The notes beneath the pieces are model-generated. The model ran no database searches, was not told where the DNA came from, and saw only the letters and a program-made list of their open reading frames with translations. The translations under genes and the position numbers were made by a program. A DNA stretch of 64,000 nt from Agathobacter sp. (GTDB lineage Bacteria; Bacillota; Clostridia; Lachnospirales; Lachnospiraceae): the NCBI GenBank assembly GCA_017409825.1, contig JAFQRZ010000016.1:1-64000 (forward strand). The letters are read 5' to 3'. Numbering within the stretch: the stretch's first letter is position 1; the number at the start of each line of letters is the position of its first letter. This document shows, piece after piece, positions 30,584-39,403 of this stretch.

Positions 30584-32929
30584 TTATTGTAACAAAGGAA
30601 AAGTCACTTGTCCATTATCCATCGTGTAAAATATTTGTGCACCGATAGCTTTCATGCGTGCGATTGCCTTTACGCCTGGATGTCCGTATAAATTGTTTTC
30701 CCCACAGGATACCACGATATACTCCGGCTTCACGTTTTCTAACAGCATATCTCCATTGGAATAATTCGAGCCATGGTGAATTGCTTTCAATAAATCCACG
30801 TCTTCTAACACTCCCGCTTCGCATAAGGATGCTTCCACCTCTGCGGAAATATCTCCTGCAAATAGTGCGCGAAAACCCTGCGGAAAATTTTTATCCATCC
30901 ATTCCACCAATAGAACCAAGGAGCCCTCATTTCTATCAACAAGGCCTGCCTGCTCACTCGGTGGTGCCAGGCAGGTAATTTCCATATTTCGGGAGCGAAC
31001 TCGATGCCCCACATCCATGTGCAATACTTCTACCTTCTTCTTTTGTGCCACGGACATCAACTGCTCATATTTTTCATCCTTGGGACAATGCTTTGCCACC
31101 ACCAAATGCTTCACTCGATATCCTTTTTCCAGCACTTCTAGCAACCCAGAAATATGATCCATATCTGCATGCGAGACAAACCAGTAATCAATACACTTCA
31201 CGCCCTTATACTTTAAAAACGGAAGGATGCGGTACTCACCTACCCCATCGACAGAAGAACTACCTCCATCCACGAAATAGGTAGTTCCATCTCCTGCGCT
31301 TACATAAATACCATCCCCCTGCCCCACGTCAAGAAAAGTGATTTCAAACTCTTTGGATTTGGGGAGGAACATACATCCACCACAAATAAGAAATATCACC
31401 GCAAGAGCTAAATTTTTCGGTGTCAGAAACTTTTCTTTCCACGATAAGTTCTCTTTTTGCTTCTTATCTGCCGTCTTCTTTTTAAAATTTTTCAGCACAT
31501 GCACGCCACCGAACAAAATTCCATAATATAGTATTACCTGCCACCACTCTGGCTTTCCACAGATGACACTTGCTGCTGGCAGTTTCGCCACCATATTACA
31601 AATCCACTCATAGAGAACTAATAACCACTGGCAAGGCTGCAATAAGAACGGAGCCACGCCCGAAAGTGGTAATATAATTCCCACCACCCCTCCGATTACT
31701 GCCAGACAAAATGTTGGAGCTAGCAACGGCAGCACGATGAAATTTACCAAAGGAGAATACATTGGAATCTCAAAATAAGAAAGTGTCGTTACTGGCAGAG
31801 TTGTCATCGTAATTCCAAGGCTCATCCACAGACCTTGCATTTGTTTTTCTTCACAATTGGAAAATTCCTTCCCCACATAGCCTACTCCCAAAAGTGCCAT
31901 GACCGAGAACCAAAATCCGCTGTTTTCAATCAGAAACGGATTATCCCAAAGTAAAATCAGAACCATTCCACCAAGTGCATTCAGCATATCGTAACTTCGC
32001 CCAATCCACTGTGCCAGAAAAAAGAAAAGCATCATCCCCACGGCACGAATCGTTGAGGTGCTACTCCCTGCCATGAAACAATACGCCACCAGCAAAGCAC
32101 CGCTCAACATGCCTGCAAGTCCAAAACAAATGCCGCGTCGCCGAAGAACACGATAAAAGCCTCTCCCCAAAATGGATACATGTAGTCCTGAAATCGCCAG
32201 AATATGAGATATTCCTCCCAAAAGAAATAAATCCTTTAAATTCTCATCTAGATTTTCTTTGCAGCCCAACACCATCGCCTGATAAAAACCTGCAGCCTTT
32301 TTCTCCATACTATTACTGTAAACCGCATGAATCTTCTGCCGCAACAACATCAGCGTCTGCCCCCACACACTTGCGCACGTATCCAACGAAGCACTCTTCT
32401 CCTCGTCTACAGCAAAATCTATCTTCAAGCTTTGATAATAGTTTTGCGCATCAAAACTCCCTTCGTTTCGTGCTTCTGAAAACATATTTACTTTTCCTGT
32501 TATTTTATGAATTTGACCGATTTGAAATTGGTCTTTGGATGTATACATCATGATATCATTACAAGGTACCACGTCCTCACCCAAACTGATGTAACAATTC
32601 GATAGAATCCCACGGTTTCCAAACTCCGTAGTTTCCATTTTGATAAGTTCTCCCCAGACGGTAATCCGACTCCCATCCTCTATTTTTGACATATATACTT
32701 CGCGGAATTCCTCTTCCCGCTGCATTTGAAAACTTCCTAGAAGAAAAGCAGAAAGGAGAACCAAGCTCCTTCCTGCTACTATTCTATATTTCTTTGTCGT
32801 CCTACCAATCCATATTTCTCGCAGAATCAGCAGCAATCCGACCACTGCCAATTCGTTCAAAAAATACCTTTGATAGACTAATCCTGTCAAAAAGACGCAC
32901 GCAATAAGCATAAGTGGTCTTTTTCTCAT
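30584..32929 (-). CDS. comEC: DNA internalization competence protein ComEC/Rec2
   Basis: 781 aa. A polytopic membrane channel for transforming DNA. An N-terminal OB-fold-like extracytoplasmic domain is followed by the Competence core (GGISHILAISGLHVS near residue 240), more transmembrane helices, and a C-terminal metallo-beta-lactamase domain with DVGQGDG and HADMDHISG near 585. Full length and intact. Starts 1 nt after the GerMN gene stop. Together with comEA it suggests retained DNA-uptake potential. Confidence 0.94.
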   Translation of the reverse strand: MRKRPLMLIACVFLTGLVYQRYFLNELAVVGLLLILREIWIGRTTKKYRIVAGRSLVLLSAFLLGSFQMQREEEFREVYMSKIEDGSRITVWGELIKMETTEFGNRGILSNCYISLGEDVVPCNDIMMYTSKDQFQIGQIHKITGKVNMFSEARNEGSFDAQNYYQSLKIDFAVDEEKSASLDTCASVWGQTLMLLRQKIHAVYSNSMEKKAAGFYQAMVLGCKENLDENLKDLFLLGGISHILAISGLHVSILGRGFYRVLRRRGICFGLAGMLSGALLVAYCFMAGSSTSTIRAVGMMLFFFLAQWIGRSYDMLNALGGMVLILLWDNPFLIENSGFWFSVMALLGVGYVGKEFSNCEEKQMQGLWMSLGITMTTLPVTTLSYFEIPMYSPLVNFIVLPLLAPTFCLAVIGGVVGIILPLSGVAPFLLQPCQWLLVLYEWICNMVAKLPAASVICGKPEWWQVILYYGILFGGVHVLKNFKKKTADKKQKENLSWKEKFLTPKNLALAVIFLICGGCMFLPKSKEFEITFLDVGQGDGIYVSAGDGTTYFVDGGSSSVDGVGEYRILPFLKYKGVKCIDYWFVSHADMDHISGLLEVLEKGYRVKHLVVAKHCPKDEKYEQLMSVAQKKKVEVLHMDVGHRVRSRNMEITCLAPPSEQAGLVDRNEGSLVLLVEWMDKNFPQGFRALFAGDISAEVEASLCEAGVLEDVDLLKAIHHGSNYSNGDMLLENVKPEYIVVSCGENNLYGHPGVKAIARMKAIGAQIFYTMDNGQVTFPLLQ

Positions 32930-32930
32930 T

Positions 32931-33851
32931 CTAATCCTCTTTTATATATTCCAGATTTCTTTCATATAACTTCGCCAAGTCGTATGAATAACGCAGTGTA
33001 CCATCGGTACTACCATTGATGGAAATCTGCACCTTGGTTACTCCCTGCAATTCCGTAAGGGAATTTACGATGGAATACAACACGATTTCTTCGTTTACCT
33101 CAGCATTCTGATTATTCTTAAACGAATCACTTAAGTTTACATAACATACCCCATCTACCACCGATACAGAAATCAGCTTCGTACCGGAAGGAACCGTAGC
33201 CATCGTCCCCGATTTCTTCGGGCCTTCAATCAACTGCTCCATCACCAGTTTTTCCATGGAAATATTGGTACTGTAGTGAACATCTCTTGTTTCTTTCACC
33301 AATTTCGTACCATCTTTGTTTGCAAAATACAAATTCAAAGTAGTCTCCACACTACTATTAATCTGCTTGCCTGGGTTTTCTACAAAGCTGTCCGCATGCA
33401 TACTTCCCACAAGTGTTCCATCATGTGCAAGCAGAGGCTCTCCATTTATCGTGAAAGCAACCAATGCACTATAAGAAGTCTGCACTAATGTCTTCACTAT
33501 CGCCGCACGAATTAAAATTTCTTCCTCTGGCTTAAGTGCCATATACTCCTCGCTAAAATCCACATATAAATATGAACCGTTCTGTTTAAAGCTATTCACT
33601 TTTACATCAGCAGGAATCGTCTGTCGTAACTTCGATGAATCCGGTGCAGACTGCAATTTGGTCAACAGTTCTTCGACCAATTTCTCTTCTTCCGCACCTG
33701 TACTATCGTACTCCTCAGCTACGATTTTGGACCTATCCATATTTAAATAATAAATTTGGTATTCACCCTTTTTCTTCTCTTCTCGATTACATCCTGTAAT
33801 TGAAAAAATCATCGTAAGAGAAAGAATGAAACATAGTATTTTTTTCCACAT
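32931..33851 (-). CDS. GerMN domain lipoprotein (LpqB/GerM-like)
   Basis: 306 aa from the ATG at 33851 (MWKKILCF), which has AGGAGG about 8 nt upstream. Lipoprotein signal peptide with the lipobox ITGC. Two GerMN (Gmad1/spore germination M) domains follow: about residues 35-150 (ending around SALVAFTINGEPL) and 165-290 (TLNLYFANKDGTKLV ... GVTKVQISING). Encoded directly after a response regulator and histidine kinase, so it may be a cell-surface partner of that kinase, as LpqB is for MtrB in Actinobacteria. That link is inference. Confidence 0.85.
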   Translation of the reverse strand: MWKKILCFILSLTMIFSITGCNREEKKKGEYQIYYLNMDRSKIVAEEYDSTGAEEEKLVEELLTKLQSAPDSSKLRQTIPADVKVNSFKQNGSYLYVDFSEEYMALKPEEEILIRAAIVKTLVQTSYSALVAFTINGEPLLAHDGTLVGSMHADSFVENPGKQINSSVETTLNLYFANKDGTKLVKETRDVHYSTNISMEKLVMEQLIEGPKKSGTMATVPSGTKLISVSVVDGVCYVNLSDSFKNNQNAEVNEEIVLYSIVNSLTELQGVTKVQISINGSTDGTLRYSYDLAKLYERNLEYIKED

Positions 33852-33869
33852 AACACTTCCTCCTACCAA

Positions 33870-35318
33870 TTATACGATATAGTTTAGAGGAATTCGAACA
33901 TCAAAAGTAGTGCCTTCGCCTACCTCACTGTGAGCCTTAATCGCGCCACGATGCATCAGTATCGAATTTCTCGTAATTGCAAGACCTAAACCAGTACCAC
34001 CAATTTCTCTCGAATGCGATTTATCCACGCGATAAAATCTTTCGTAGATATGCTCCAAATCCTCCTCTGGAATGCCCATTCCAGAATCCTCTACCTTGAT
34101 GTAGAAATACTGGTGGTCTGCATTCAAGGATACATGTACCCAGCCTTCTCCATCAATTTTATTATATTTAATCGCATTTTCTACCAAATTGGAAATTGCC
34201 AGAGTAATCTTTACTTCATCGACTTCAGCCGTTACTGGACGGAAAGATTCTAATACCAACTGAACCTTCTGCTGATCCGCAATTGGTTGCAGTCGTTTCA
34301 TAATCTGTTCCAAAAGCTCATTCATATTCACTGACTCGATATTCAGTTTCGCAGCCGTTTTATCCATTTTAACCAATGATAATAAATCATTGATAATCTT
34401 GGTTTCTCGCTCAATTTCGTTCGTAATATCACCCATGAATTCCTGATAAAGTTCCACAGGTGCATCCTGCATACTGTTAATCGAATCTGCCAATACCTTC
34501 ATTGATGTCAATGGTGTTTTCAATTCATGCGACACGTTAGAAACAAATTCCTGACGTGATTCATCCATAACCTTGATTTTGCCCATTATCTCGTTAAATT
34601 TTTCGCAGATGATAATCGTTTCTGTATAATCATTTACCATCAAATCCGCATCGCTTACATCGCCCTGCAGGTTCGCAATTCCATCCGAAAGCTTGGTAAA
34701 TGGCTGCGTCATTCGAATTGATATAAGAACACCCGCAAAACTTACTACAAGAATTACGATAAACACAATTACTGTCGCAATCTGTGACAGGTAGCTTAAG
34801 TTCAACGCGATATTATCGGTAGAAACACTGACTACCAGCATTCCCAATACCGTCTTCGTCTCATCATTTGGGTTAATGATAGGAAGCGACATTTCAATGT
34901 ATTTGTTATCCGAGTCATAAATCTGGGTTGTTTCCCCTTTAAAACTCTTAATTACCGCATCCGAAATAATGGTCTTATTATCATCCAAATTATACGTATC
35001 ATAGATAATCTGGAAATTATCATCCACGATTAACACACGCCCATCGTATATGGAGGTCAGCATTTTTACCTGTGCCAGCAAAATATCAGAATCACCGTTT
35101 TCTCCATTCATATAATTGCTGGTAGCAACCTGATTCGCAATAATTCGTGCCTGCCCCATAACCTCACTTTGACGAATGGATAACGCACGCATTTCATAAG
35201 AAAACAGAATGCCATTTCCAACAATTAAACTTGGAATAATTGCCAGCAAGATAGCCATTACAATCAGTCGGCATTTTAAACTTTTGATAAAATCGAAAAA
35301 CTTAGAAGCCTTTTGCAT
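33870..35318 (-). CDS. Membrane sensor histidine kinase
   Basis: 482 aa. Transmembrane helix 1 (about 18-38), an extracytoplasmic sensor domain of about 150 residues (likely a single Cache or PAS-like fold), transmembrane helix 2 (about 195-215), HAMP, HisKA with phospho-acceptor SHELKTPL near residue 265, and HATPase with N box NLVENAIKYN, G1 DSGMGI and G2 GGTGLGLAI. All catalytic motifs are intact. Pairs with the response regulator 15 nt upstream. Resembles WalK/PhoR-type kinases, but the signal is unknown. Confidence 0.92.
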   Translation of the reverse strand: MQKASKFFDFIKSLKCRLIVMAILLAIIPSLIVGNGILFSYEMRALSIRQSEVMGQARIIANQVATSNYMNGENGDSDILLAQVKMLTSIYDGRVLIVDDNFQIIYDTYNLDDNKTIISDAVIKSFKGETTQIYDSDNKYIEMSLPIINPNDETKTVLGMLVVSVSTDNIALNLSYLSQIATVIVFIVILVVSFAGVLISIRMTQPFTKLSDGIANLQGDVSDADLMVNDYTETIIICEKFNEIMGKIKVMDESRQEFVSNVSHELKTPLTSMKVLADSINSMQDAPVELYQEFMGDITNEIERETKIINDLLSLVKMDKTAAKLNIESVNMNELLEQIMKRLQPIADQQKVQLVLESFRPVTAEVDEVKITLAISNLVENAIKYNKIDGEGWVHVSLNADHQYFYIKVEDSGMGIPEEDLEHIYERFYRVDKSHSREIGGTGLGLAITRNSILMHRGAIKAHSEVGEGTTFDVRIPLNYIV

Positions 35319-35333
35319 CTTTCTGCCCCTTTA

Positions 35334-36026
35334 TTATTTCTGAATATAATAGTAACCAACGCCCCATTTGGTGTGAACATATTTTGGTTCACTTGGATTT
35401 GACTCTACCTTTTCTCTCAAACGACGTACATGTACATCCACGGTACGCACATCCCCTGGATAATCCTTGCCCCAAACAATTTCAAGAAGCTTTTCTCTAC
35501 TGTAAACCTTGTTTTCGTTTTTCACAAGAAGCTCTAACAGTTCAAACTCTCGTCCTGTCAGGTTGATTTCTTTTCCAAGGATAAAAAGACGGCGGCTATC
35601 ACAGTCTAATCGCAAATCCCCTTTTTCAATCACAGAACTTACAACCTCCTTCTTCGTAGTACCTGTCGTACGTCGCATGATTGCTTTGATTCTCGCTTTT
35701 ACCTCAAGAATATTAAATGGCTTGGTAATATAATCATCTGCACCATATTCCAATCCGAGAATCTTGTCCATATCTTCGCCCTTTGCAGTGAGCATGATGA
35801 TTGGCATGTCAGAAAACTCACGAATCGCCTGACATACTTCAAACCCATCCATCTTTGGAAGCATAACATCCAAAAGTATCATGTCATACTCTTTTGCTTT
35901 TGCCATATTATAAGCTTCTTCTCCGTCATAAGCACAATCTACTTCCATGCCTTCCTGTTCCAAACTAAAACGGATTCCTTTTACGATTAATTTTTCATCA
36001 TCCACTACAAGAACTTTTTTTGCCAT
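35334..36026 (-). CDS. OmpR/PhoB-type response regulator
   Basis: 230 aa. Receiver domain with acidic pair D9-D10, phospho-acceptor D53 (LLDVMLPKMDG) and conserved K102 (ITKPFN), followed by a winged-helix DNA-binding domain (INLTGREFELLELL ... VDVHVRRLREKVE). It resembles WalR/YycF. The start has GAGGTG 4-5 nt upstream and is 12 nt after comEA. Cognate kinase encoded immediately downstream. Targets unknown; the surrounding operon is one possibility. Confidence 0.93.
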   Translation of the reverse strand: MAKKVLVVDDEKLIVKGIRFSLEQEGMEVDCAYDGEEAYNMAKAKEYDMILLDVMLPKMDGFEVCQAIREFSDMPIIMLTAKGEDMDKILGLEYGADDYITKPFNILEVKARIKAIMRRTTGTTKKEVVSSVIEKGDLRLDCDSRRLFILGKEINLTGREFELLELLVKNENKVYSREKLLEIVWGKDYPGDVRTVDVHVRRLREKVESNPSEPKYVHTKWGVGYYYIQK

Positions 36027-36038
36027 TCTACACCTCAG

Positions 36039-36656
36039 TTAAATTTCGATATCATCTTTCATTTTGGAAAACACACCATCCTTGATTCCTTCCACCTGCT
36101 TCAACTCTTCTATCGATGAAAAGGCACCATTCTCCTGCCGATACGAAATAATCGCCAATGCTTTGGCTTCTCCGATTCCCGGCAGAGTCATTAGCTCCTC
36201 TTTGGAGGCTGTGTTAATATTTACTTTGTTTGAATCATTCGTATCTTCACGGCTTGTTGCGTCCCTTTCGAAATAACGGTCCTTCGCTTCCTCTATCGCA
36301 GGAACATAAATCATCTCGCCATCGTTTAAAAGCCTCGCCTGATTCCAATAGTCTGTGGCTGCACATTCCGTAAACCCACCTGCAAGTACAAAGACATCAC
36401 ATACGCGGCTTCCTTCTGGAAGGGTATATACGCCGGGCTTCTGGATTTGCCCGCATACATAGACATAAATGTTTGCTTTCTTTGCGCCATCCACTTCCGT
36501 TTCTTGCATTGAACACTGTTCACTATCTTGGAAGTCAGTCGTTTCTGTTTCTACGTCTTCCACATACTGAGCGGTTTCCTTGCCACAACCACATAAAAAC
36601 ACGACAATAAGTGTGCCCAAAAGCACACTTTTTACATTTAAAAAAATTTTTCTCAT
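36039..36656 (-). CDS. comEA: ComEA-like competence DNA-binding lipoprotein
   Basis: 205 aa. N-terminal signal with a Cys at FLCGC (lipoprotein-like), an acidic linker, an SLBB domain (IYVYVCGQIQKPGVYTLPEG, about residues 62-120), and a C-terminal helix-hairpin-helix domain (VNINTASKEELMTLPGIGE, about 144-203) that binds double-stranded DNA. ComEA receives transforming DNA and hands it to ComEC. Here RR, HK and GerMN genes separate comEA from comEC. Its SD lies inside a 9 bp hairpin at 36662-36685. Confidence 0.88.
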   Translation of the reverse strand: MRKIFLNVKSVLLGTLIVVFLCGCGKETAQYVEDVETETTDFQDSEQCSMQETEVDGAKKANIYVYVCGQIQKPGVYTLPEGSRVCDVFVLAGGFTECAATDYWNQARLLNDGEMIYVPAIEEAKDRYFERDATSREDTNDSNKVNINTASKEELMTLPGIGEAKALAIISYRQENGAFSSIEELKQVEGIKDGVFSKMKDDIEI

Positions 36657-36661
36657 AAATT

Positions 36662-36685
36662 ACTCCTTCCTTTTGGGGAAGGAGT
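36662..36685 (-). promoter_or_regulatory. Hairpin sequestering the comEA ribosome binding site
   Basis: On the minus-strand RNA ACTCCTTCC and GGAAGGAGU form a perfect 9 bp stem with a 6 nt loop. The 3' arm contains the SD (GGAAGGAG) and ends 5 nt before the AUG. Opening the stem would be needed for translation. A short U-poor stretch follows, so this is not a good terminator. Confidence 0.6.
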
Positions 36686-36701
36686 TTCAATGTCGCTTTA
36701 T

Positions 36702-36730
36702 ATTTTAACGAATTTTTACAGAATTTACAA
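36702..36730 (-). promoter_or_regulatory. Predicted promoter of the comEA-comEC-holA operon
   Basis: TTGTAA, 17 nt, TAAAAT on the minus strand, in the 81 nt gap between argD and comEA and upstream of the SD hairpin. Confidence 0.5.
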
Positions 36731-36737
36731 GATTATA

Positions 36738-37940
36738 TTACAATAATATTTCAGAAAATGTATGTTCCAGCTTACAAAGCATCTCATCCACATGTTCCTT
36801 TTCAATCACAAGCGGAGGAACAATTCGAAGCACATCTGAACCTGCAGAAATAATCACAAGTCCATTTTCCAATGCTTTCTTGCAGATATCTGCTGGTTTC
36901 ACTGTCACAACCAGTCCCTGCATGAGACCTTTGCCACGTCGTGCAGTTACAAAATCGTAATTTTTTACCAGTTTATCCAGCTTTTCTTCTAGATATGCAC
37001 TTACCTCATTGACATGCGATAAAATGTCAGTTTCTGCATAAATATCTAAAACAGTAGAAACCGCAGCCCCTACGAATGGATTGCCGCCATAGGTAGTACC
37101 ATGATCCCCTGGCTCTAAGGACTTTTCTGCGACTCTTTCGGTCATGAGGAATGCACCTACAGGCACACCACAGCCCAAAGCCTTTGCTGAAGTCATAATA
37201 TCCGGCAGTACATCATACCCCTGGAATGCGAACATTTCACCGGTACGTCCCATGCCACACTGAATTTCATCTAGAATTAAAAGGATGTCTTTTTCCTCAC
37301 ATAATGCTTTTACGCCCTGAATAAACTCTGGTGTTGCTGGATAAATCCCGCCTTCGCCTTGCACAGTTTCCATAATGATTGCACAAGTCTTATCGGAAAC
37401 TGCTTCTTTCACGGAATCCAAGTCATTGAAATCCGCAAATTTCACGCCTCCGATAAGTGGTTCAAATGGAGTACGATATTTTTCTGTACCTGTAACCGAA
37501 AGCGCTCCCATACTTCTTCCGTGGAACGAATGGTTCATCGCAATAATTTCATAACGCTCTACACCATACTTGTTATAGGAATATCGACGAGCTGCCTTTA
37601 AAGCACCTTCAATGGCTTCTGTCCCACTATTTGTAAAAAACACGCGGTCCATACCAGAAACCTTTAACAATTTTTCTGCAGCTTCGGTAGTCGGTTCATT
37701 ATAATATAAATTCGAAACATGAAGCAATTTATCCACCTGTTTTTTCAACGCACTGGTATACACTTCATTTCCATAGCCCAAGGAACATACTGCGATTCCT
37801 GCCGCAAAATCCAAATATTCTTTTCCATCGGTATCATACAAATATACGCCTTTTCCATGATCAAACACCACAGAAGAACGATTATAGGTATGTAACAGCA
37901 CTTGTTCTGCTGCTTCCATTTTCTGATTCATTTTTGACAT
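36738..37940 (-). CDS. argD: Acetylornithine aminotransferase
   Basis: 400 aa from the ATG at 37940 (MSKMNQKMEA), with GAGGTG 6 nt upstream; a GTG three codons earlier overlaps that SD. A class III PLP-dependent aminotransferase converting N-acetylglutamate semialdehyde to N-acetylornithine. FFTNSGTEAIEGALKAARRY, ILDEIQCGMGRTG and the Schiff-base lysine in TSAKALGCG (near residue 250) are present. Fourth gene of argC-GNAT-argB-argD. Confidence 0.93.
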   Translation of the reverse strand: MSKMNQKMEAAEQVLLHTYNRSSVVFDHGKGVYLYDTDGKEYLDFAAGIAVCSLGYGNEVYTSALKKQVDKLLHVSNLYYNEPTTEAAEKLLKVSGMDRVFFTNSGTEAIEGALKAARRYSYNKYGVERYEIIAMNHSFHGRSMGALSVTGTEKYRTPFEPLIGGVKFADFNDLDSVKEAVSDKTCAIIMETVQGEGGIYPATPEFIQGVKALCEEKDILLILDEIQCGMGRTGEMFAFQGYDVLPDIMTSAKALGCGVPVGAFLMTERVAEKSLEPGDHGTTYGGNPFVGAAVSTVLDIYAETDILSHVNEVSAYLEEKLDKLVKNYDFVTARRGKGLMQGLVVTVKPADICKKALENGLVIISAGSDVLRIVPPLVIEKEHVDEMLCKLEHTFSEILL

Positions 37941-37979
37941 AAGAAACACCTCATTTGTCTATTACTCGTTCATATATTT

Positions 37980-38861
37980 CTAATTTTCATCGGATAAAAA
38001 TGCGGTACCAATACCTTTGTTCGTAAAGATTTCCAAAAGCAGGCAATGTGCAATTCTTCCATCCAAAATATGCACTTTAGAAACTCCATTTTCAATCGCA
38101 TCAATGCAATTGTTGAGTTTTGGAAGCATACCACCACCAACAAAACCAGAACCGCAGAGTTCTTTTGCCTCTTCTACCGTAAGTGTCGAAATTAACGTTG
38201 TTGGGTCGCTTGGGTCTTTGTATACCCCTGCAATGTCGGTTAAAAACGCCAGCTTTTCTGCACCTAAGGCTTTTGCGATTGCACAAGCAGCATCATCTGC
38301 GTTAATGTTATAGCTTTGGAACTCATCATCCATACCGATTGGGCAGATAATAGGAAGGAAATCCTTTTCCAACATATCATAAATAATCTTGGTATCTACT
38401 TCTTTCACTTCTCCTACAAAACCAATATCCTGTCCATCGGAATACTTCTTCTCCACCTTGAGAAGACCGCCATCTTTTCCGCTGATACCAATCGCTCTTA
38501 CGCCAAGCTCTTCTACCAACTGAACCAAGGACTTATTTACTTTGTTCAAAACCATTTCTGCAATTTCCATAGTTTCCGCATCTGTTTTGCGAAGACCATT
38601 GATAAATTCTGGTTCTTTCCCAGAAAGCTTCACCCATTTGCTGATTTCCTTGCCACCGCCATGTACGATAACTGGCTTAAAGCCTACCAATTTAAGCAGT
38701 GTCACGTCCTGAATTACCTGTTTCTTTAACTGCTCATCAACCATCGCAGAACCACCATATTTGACTACAATAATCTTGCGGTTAAATTTCTGGATATATG
38801 GTAAAGCCTCAATTAAAACCTCTGCTTTATCCTGCAACGCATGAATTTTCTGTTCTGTCAT
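37980..38861 (-). CDS. argB: Acetylglutamate kinase
   Basis: 293 aa. Phosphorylates N-acetylglutamate in the second step of arginine synthesis. The amino-acid kinase motifs [10 protein letters not shown] and [11 protein letters not shown], and the C-terminal [19 protein letters not shown] are intact. The N-terminal helix before VKYGGSAM (about 30 residues) is like that of arginine-inhibited hexameric NAGK enzymes, suggesting feedback control by arginine. Lies between the GNAT gene and argD. Confidence 0.95.
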   Translation of the reverse strand: MTEQKIHALQDKAEVLIEALPYIQKFNRKIIVVKYGGSAMVDEQLKKQVIQDVTLLKLVGFKPVIVHGGGKEISKWVKLSGKEPEFINGLRKTDAETMEIAEMVLNKVNKSLVQLVEELGVRAIGISGKDGGLLKVEKKYSDGQDIGFVGEVKEVDTKIIYDMLEKDFLPIICPIGMDDEFQSYNINADDAACAIAKALGAEKLAFLTDIAGVYKDPSDPTTLISTLTVEEAKELCGSGFVGGGMLPKLNNCIDAIENGVSKVHILDGRIAHCLLLEIFTNKGIGTAFLSDEN

Positions 38862-38893
38862 ACTATATTCCTTCTTTCTGTTTCATCACTTCG

Positions 38894-39358
38894 TTATAAA
38901 TGATTAAACCTCGTTATATTCTCTTCATTTAATGTAAAATCATAATAATTTAAATCTTCCCGGAAGGTCCATCCGACTTTTCGCCAGAATTTATTTCCAA
39001 CTTCATTGGACTGGAATGCGATTAGAGAAACCTTATTGATTTCCTCCTCCTGCAATGCTTTCATACAAAAGACTGCCATAGCCTTTCCAATCCCATGCTG
39101 ACGATACTCCTTATGCACACAAACATGATAAAAACATCCTCGTCTGCCATCATGTCCGCAAAGAATCGCTCCTACGATTTGTCCATCTGCTTCCGCAACC
39201 ACACTGGTCGTTGGATTGCGTCTCAAAAATCGTGCAACCCCTTCCTTGGAATCATCAATCGAGCGAATCCCAAAGCCATCAATCGTCATCCACAGCTTAT
39301 ATACATTTTCATAATCCTCTATCTGCATTACACGCAAGGTAAAGTTATTATTTTCCAT
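38894..39358 (-). CDS. GNAT acetyltransferase in the arginine operon
   Basis: 154 aa. A GNAT fold with the acetyl-CoA-binding motif A HKEYRQHGIGKAM (Q/RxxGxG/A type, near residue 88) and a C-terminal NEVGNKFWRKVGWT block. Motifs such as AILCGHDGRRGCFYHVCVH recall the E. coli YpeA group. It occupies the slot between argC and argB where argJ (ornithine/glutamate acetyltransferase) normally lies, and no argJ or argA is in the window. It might supply N-acetylglutamate; it might also be an unrelated acetyltransferase. Function not established. Confidence 0.85.
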   Translation of the reverse strand: MENNNFTLRVMQIEDYENVYKLWMTIDGFGIRSIDDSKEGVARFLRRNPTTSVVAEADGQIVGAILCGHDGRRGCFYHVCVHKEYRQHGIGKAMAVFCMKALQEEEINKVSLIAFQSNEVGNKFWRKVGWTFREDLNYYDFTLNEENITRFNHL

Positions 39359-39403
39359 ACTATTTCACTTTCTAATTTCTATCATTATTCGGTGTCACAG
39401 CGG

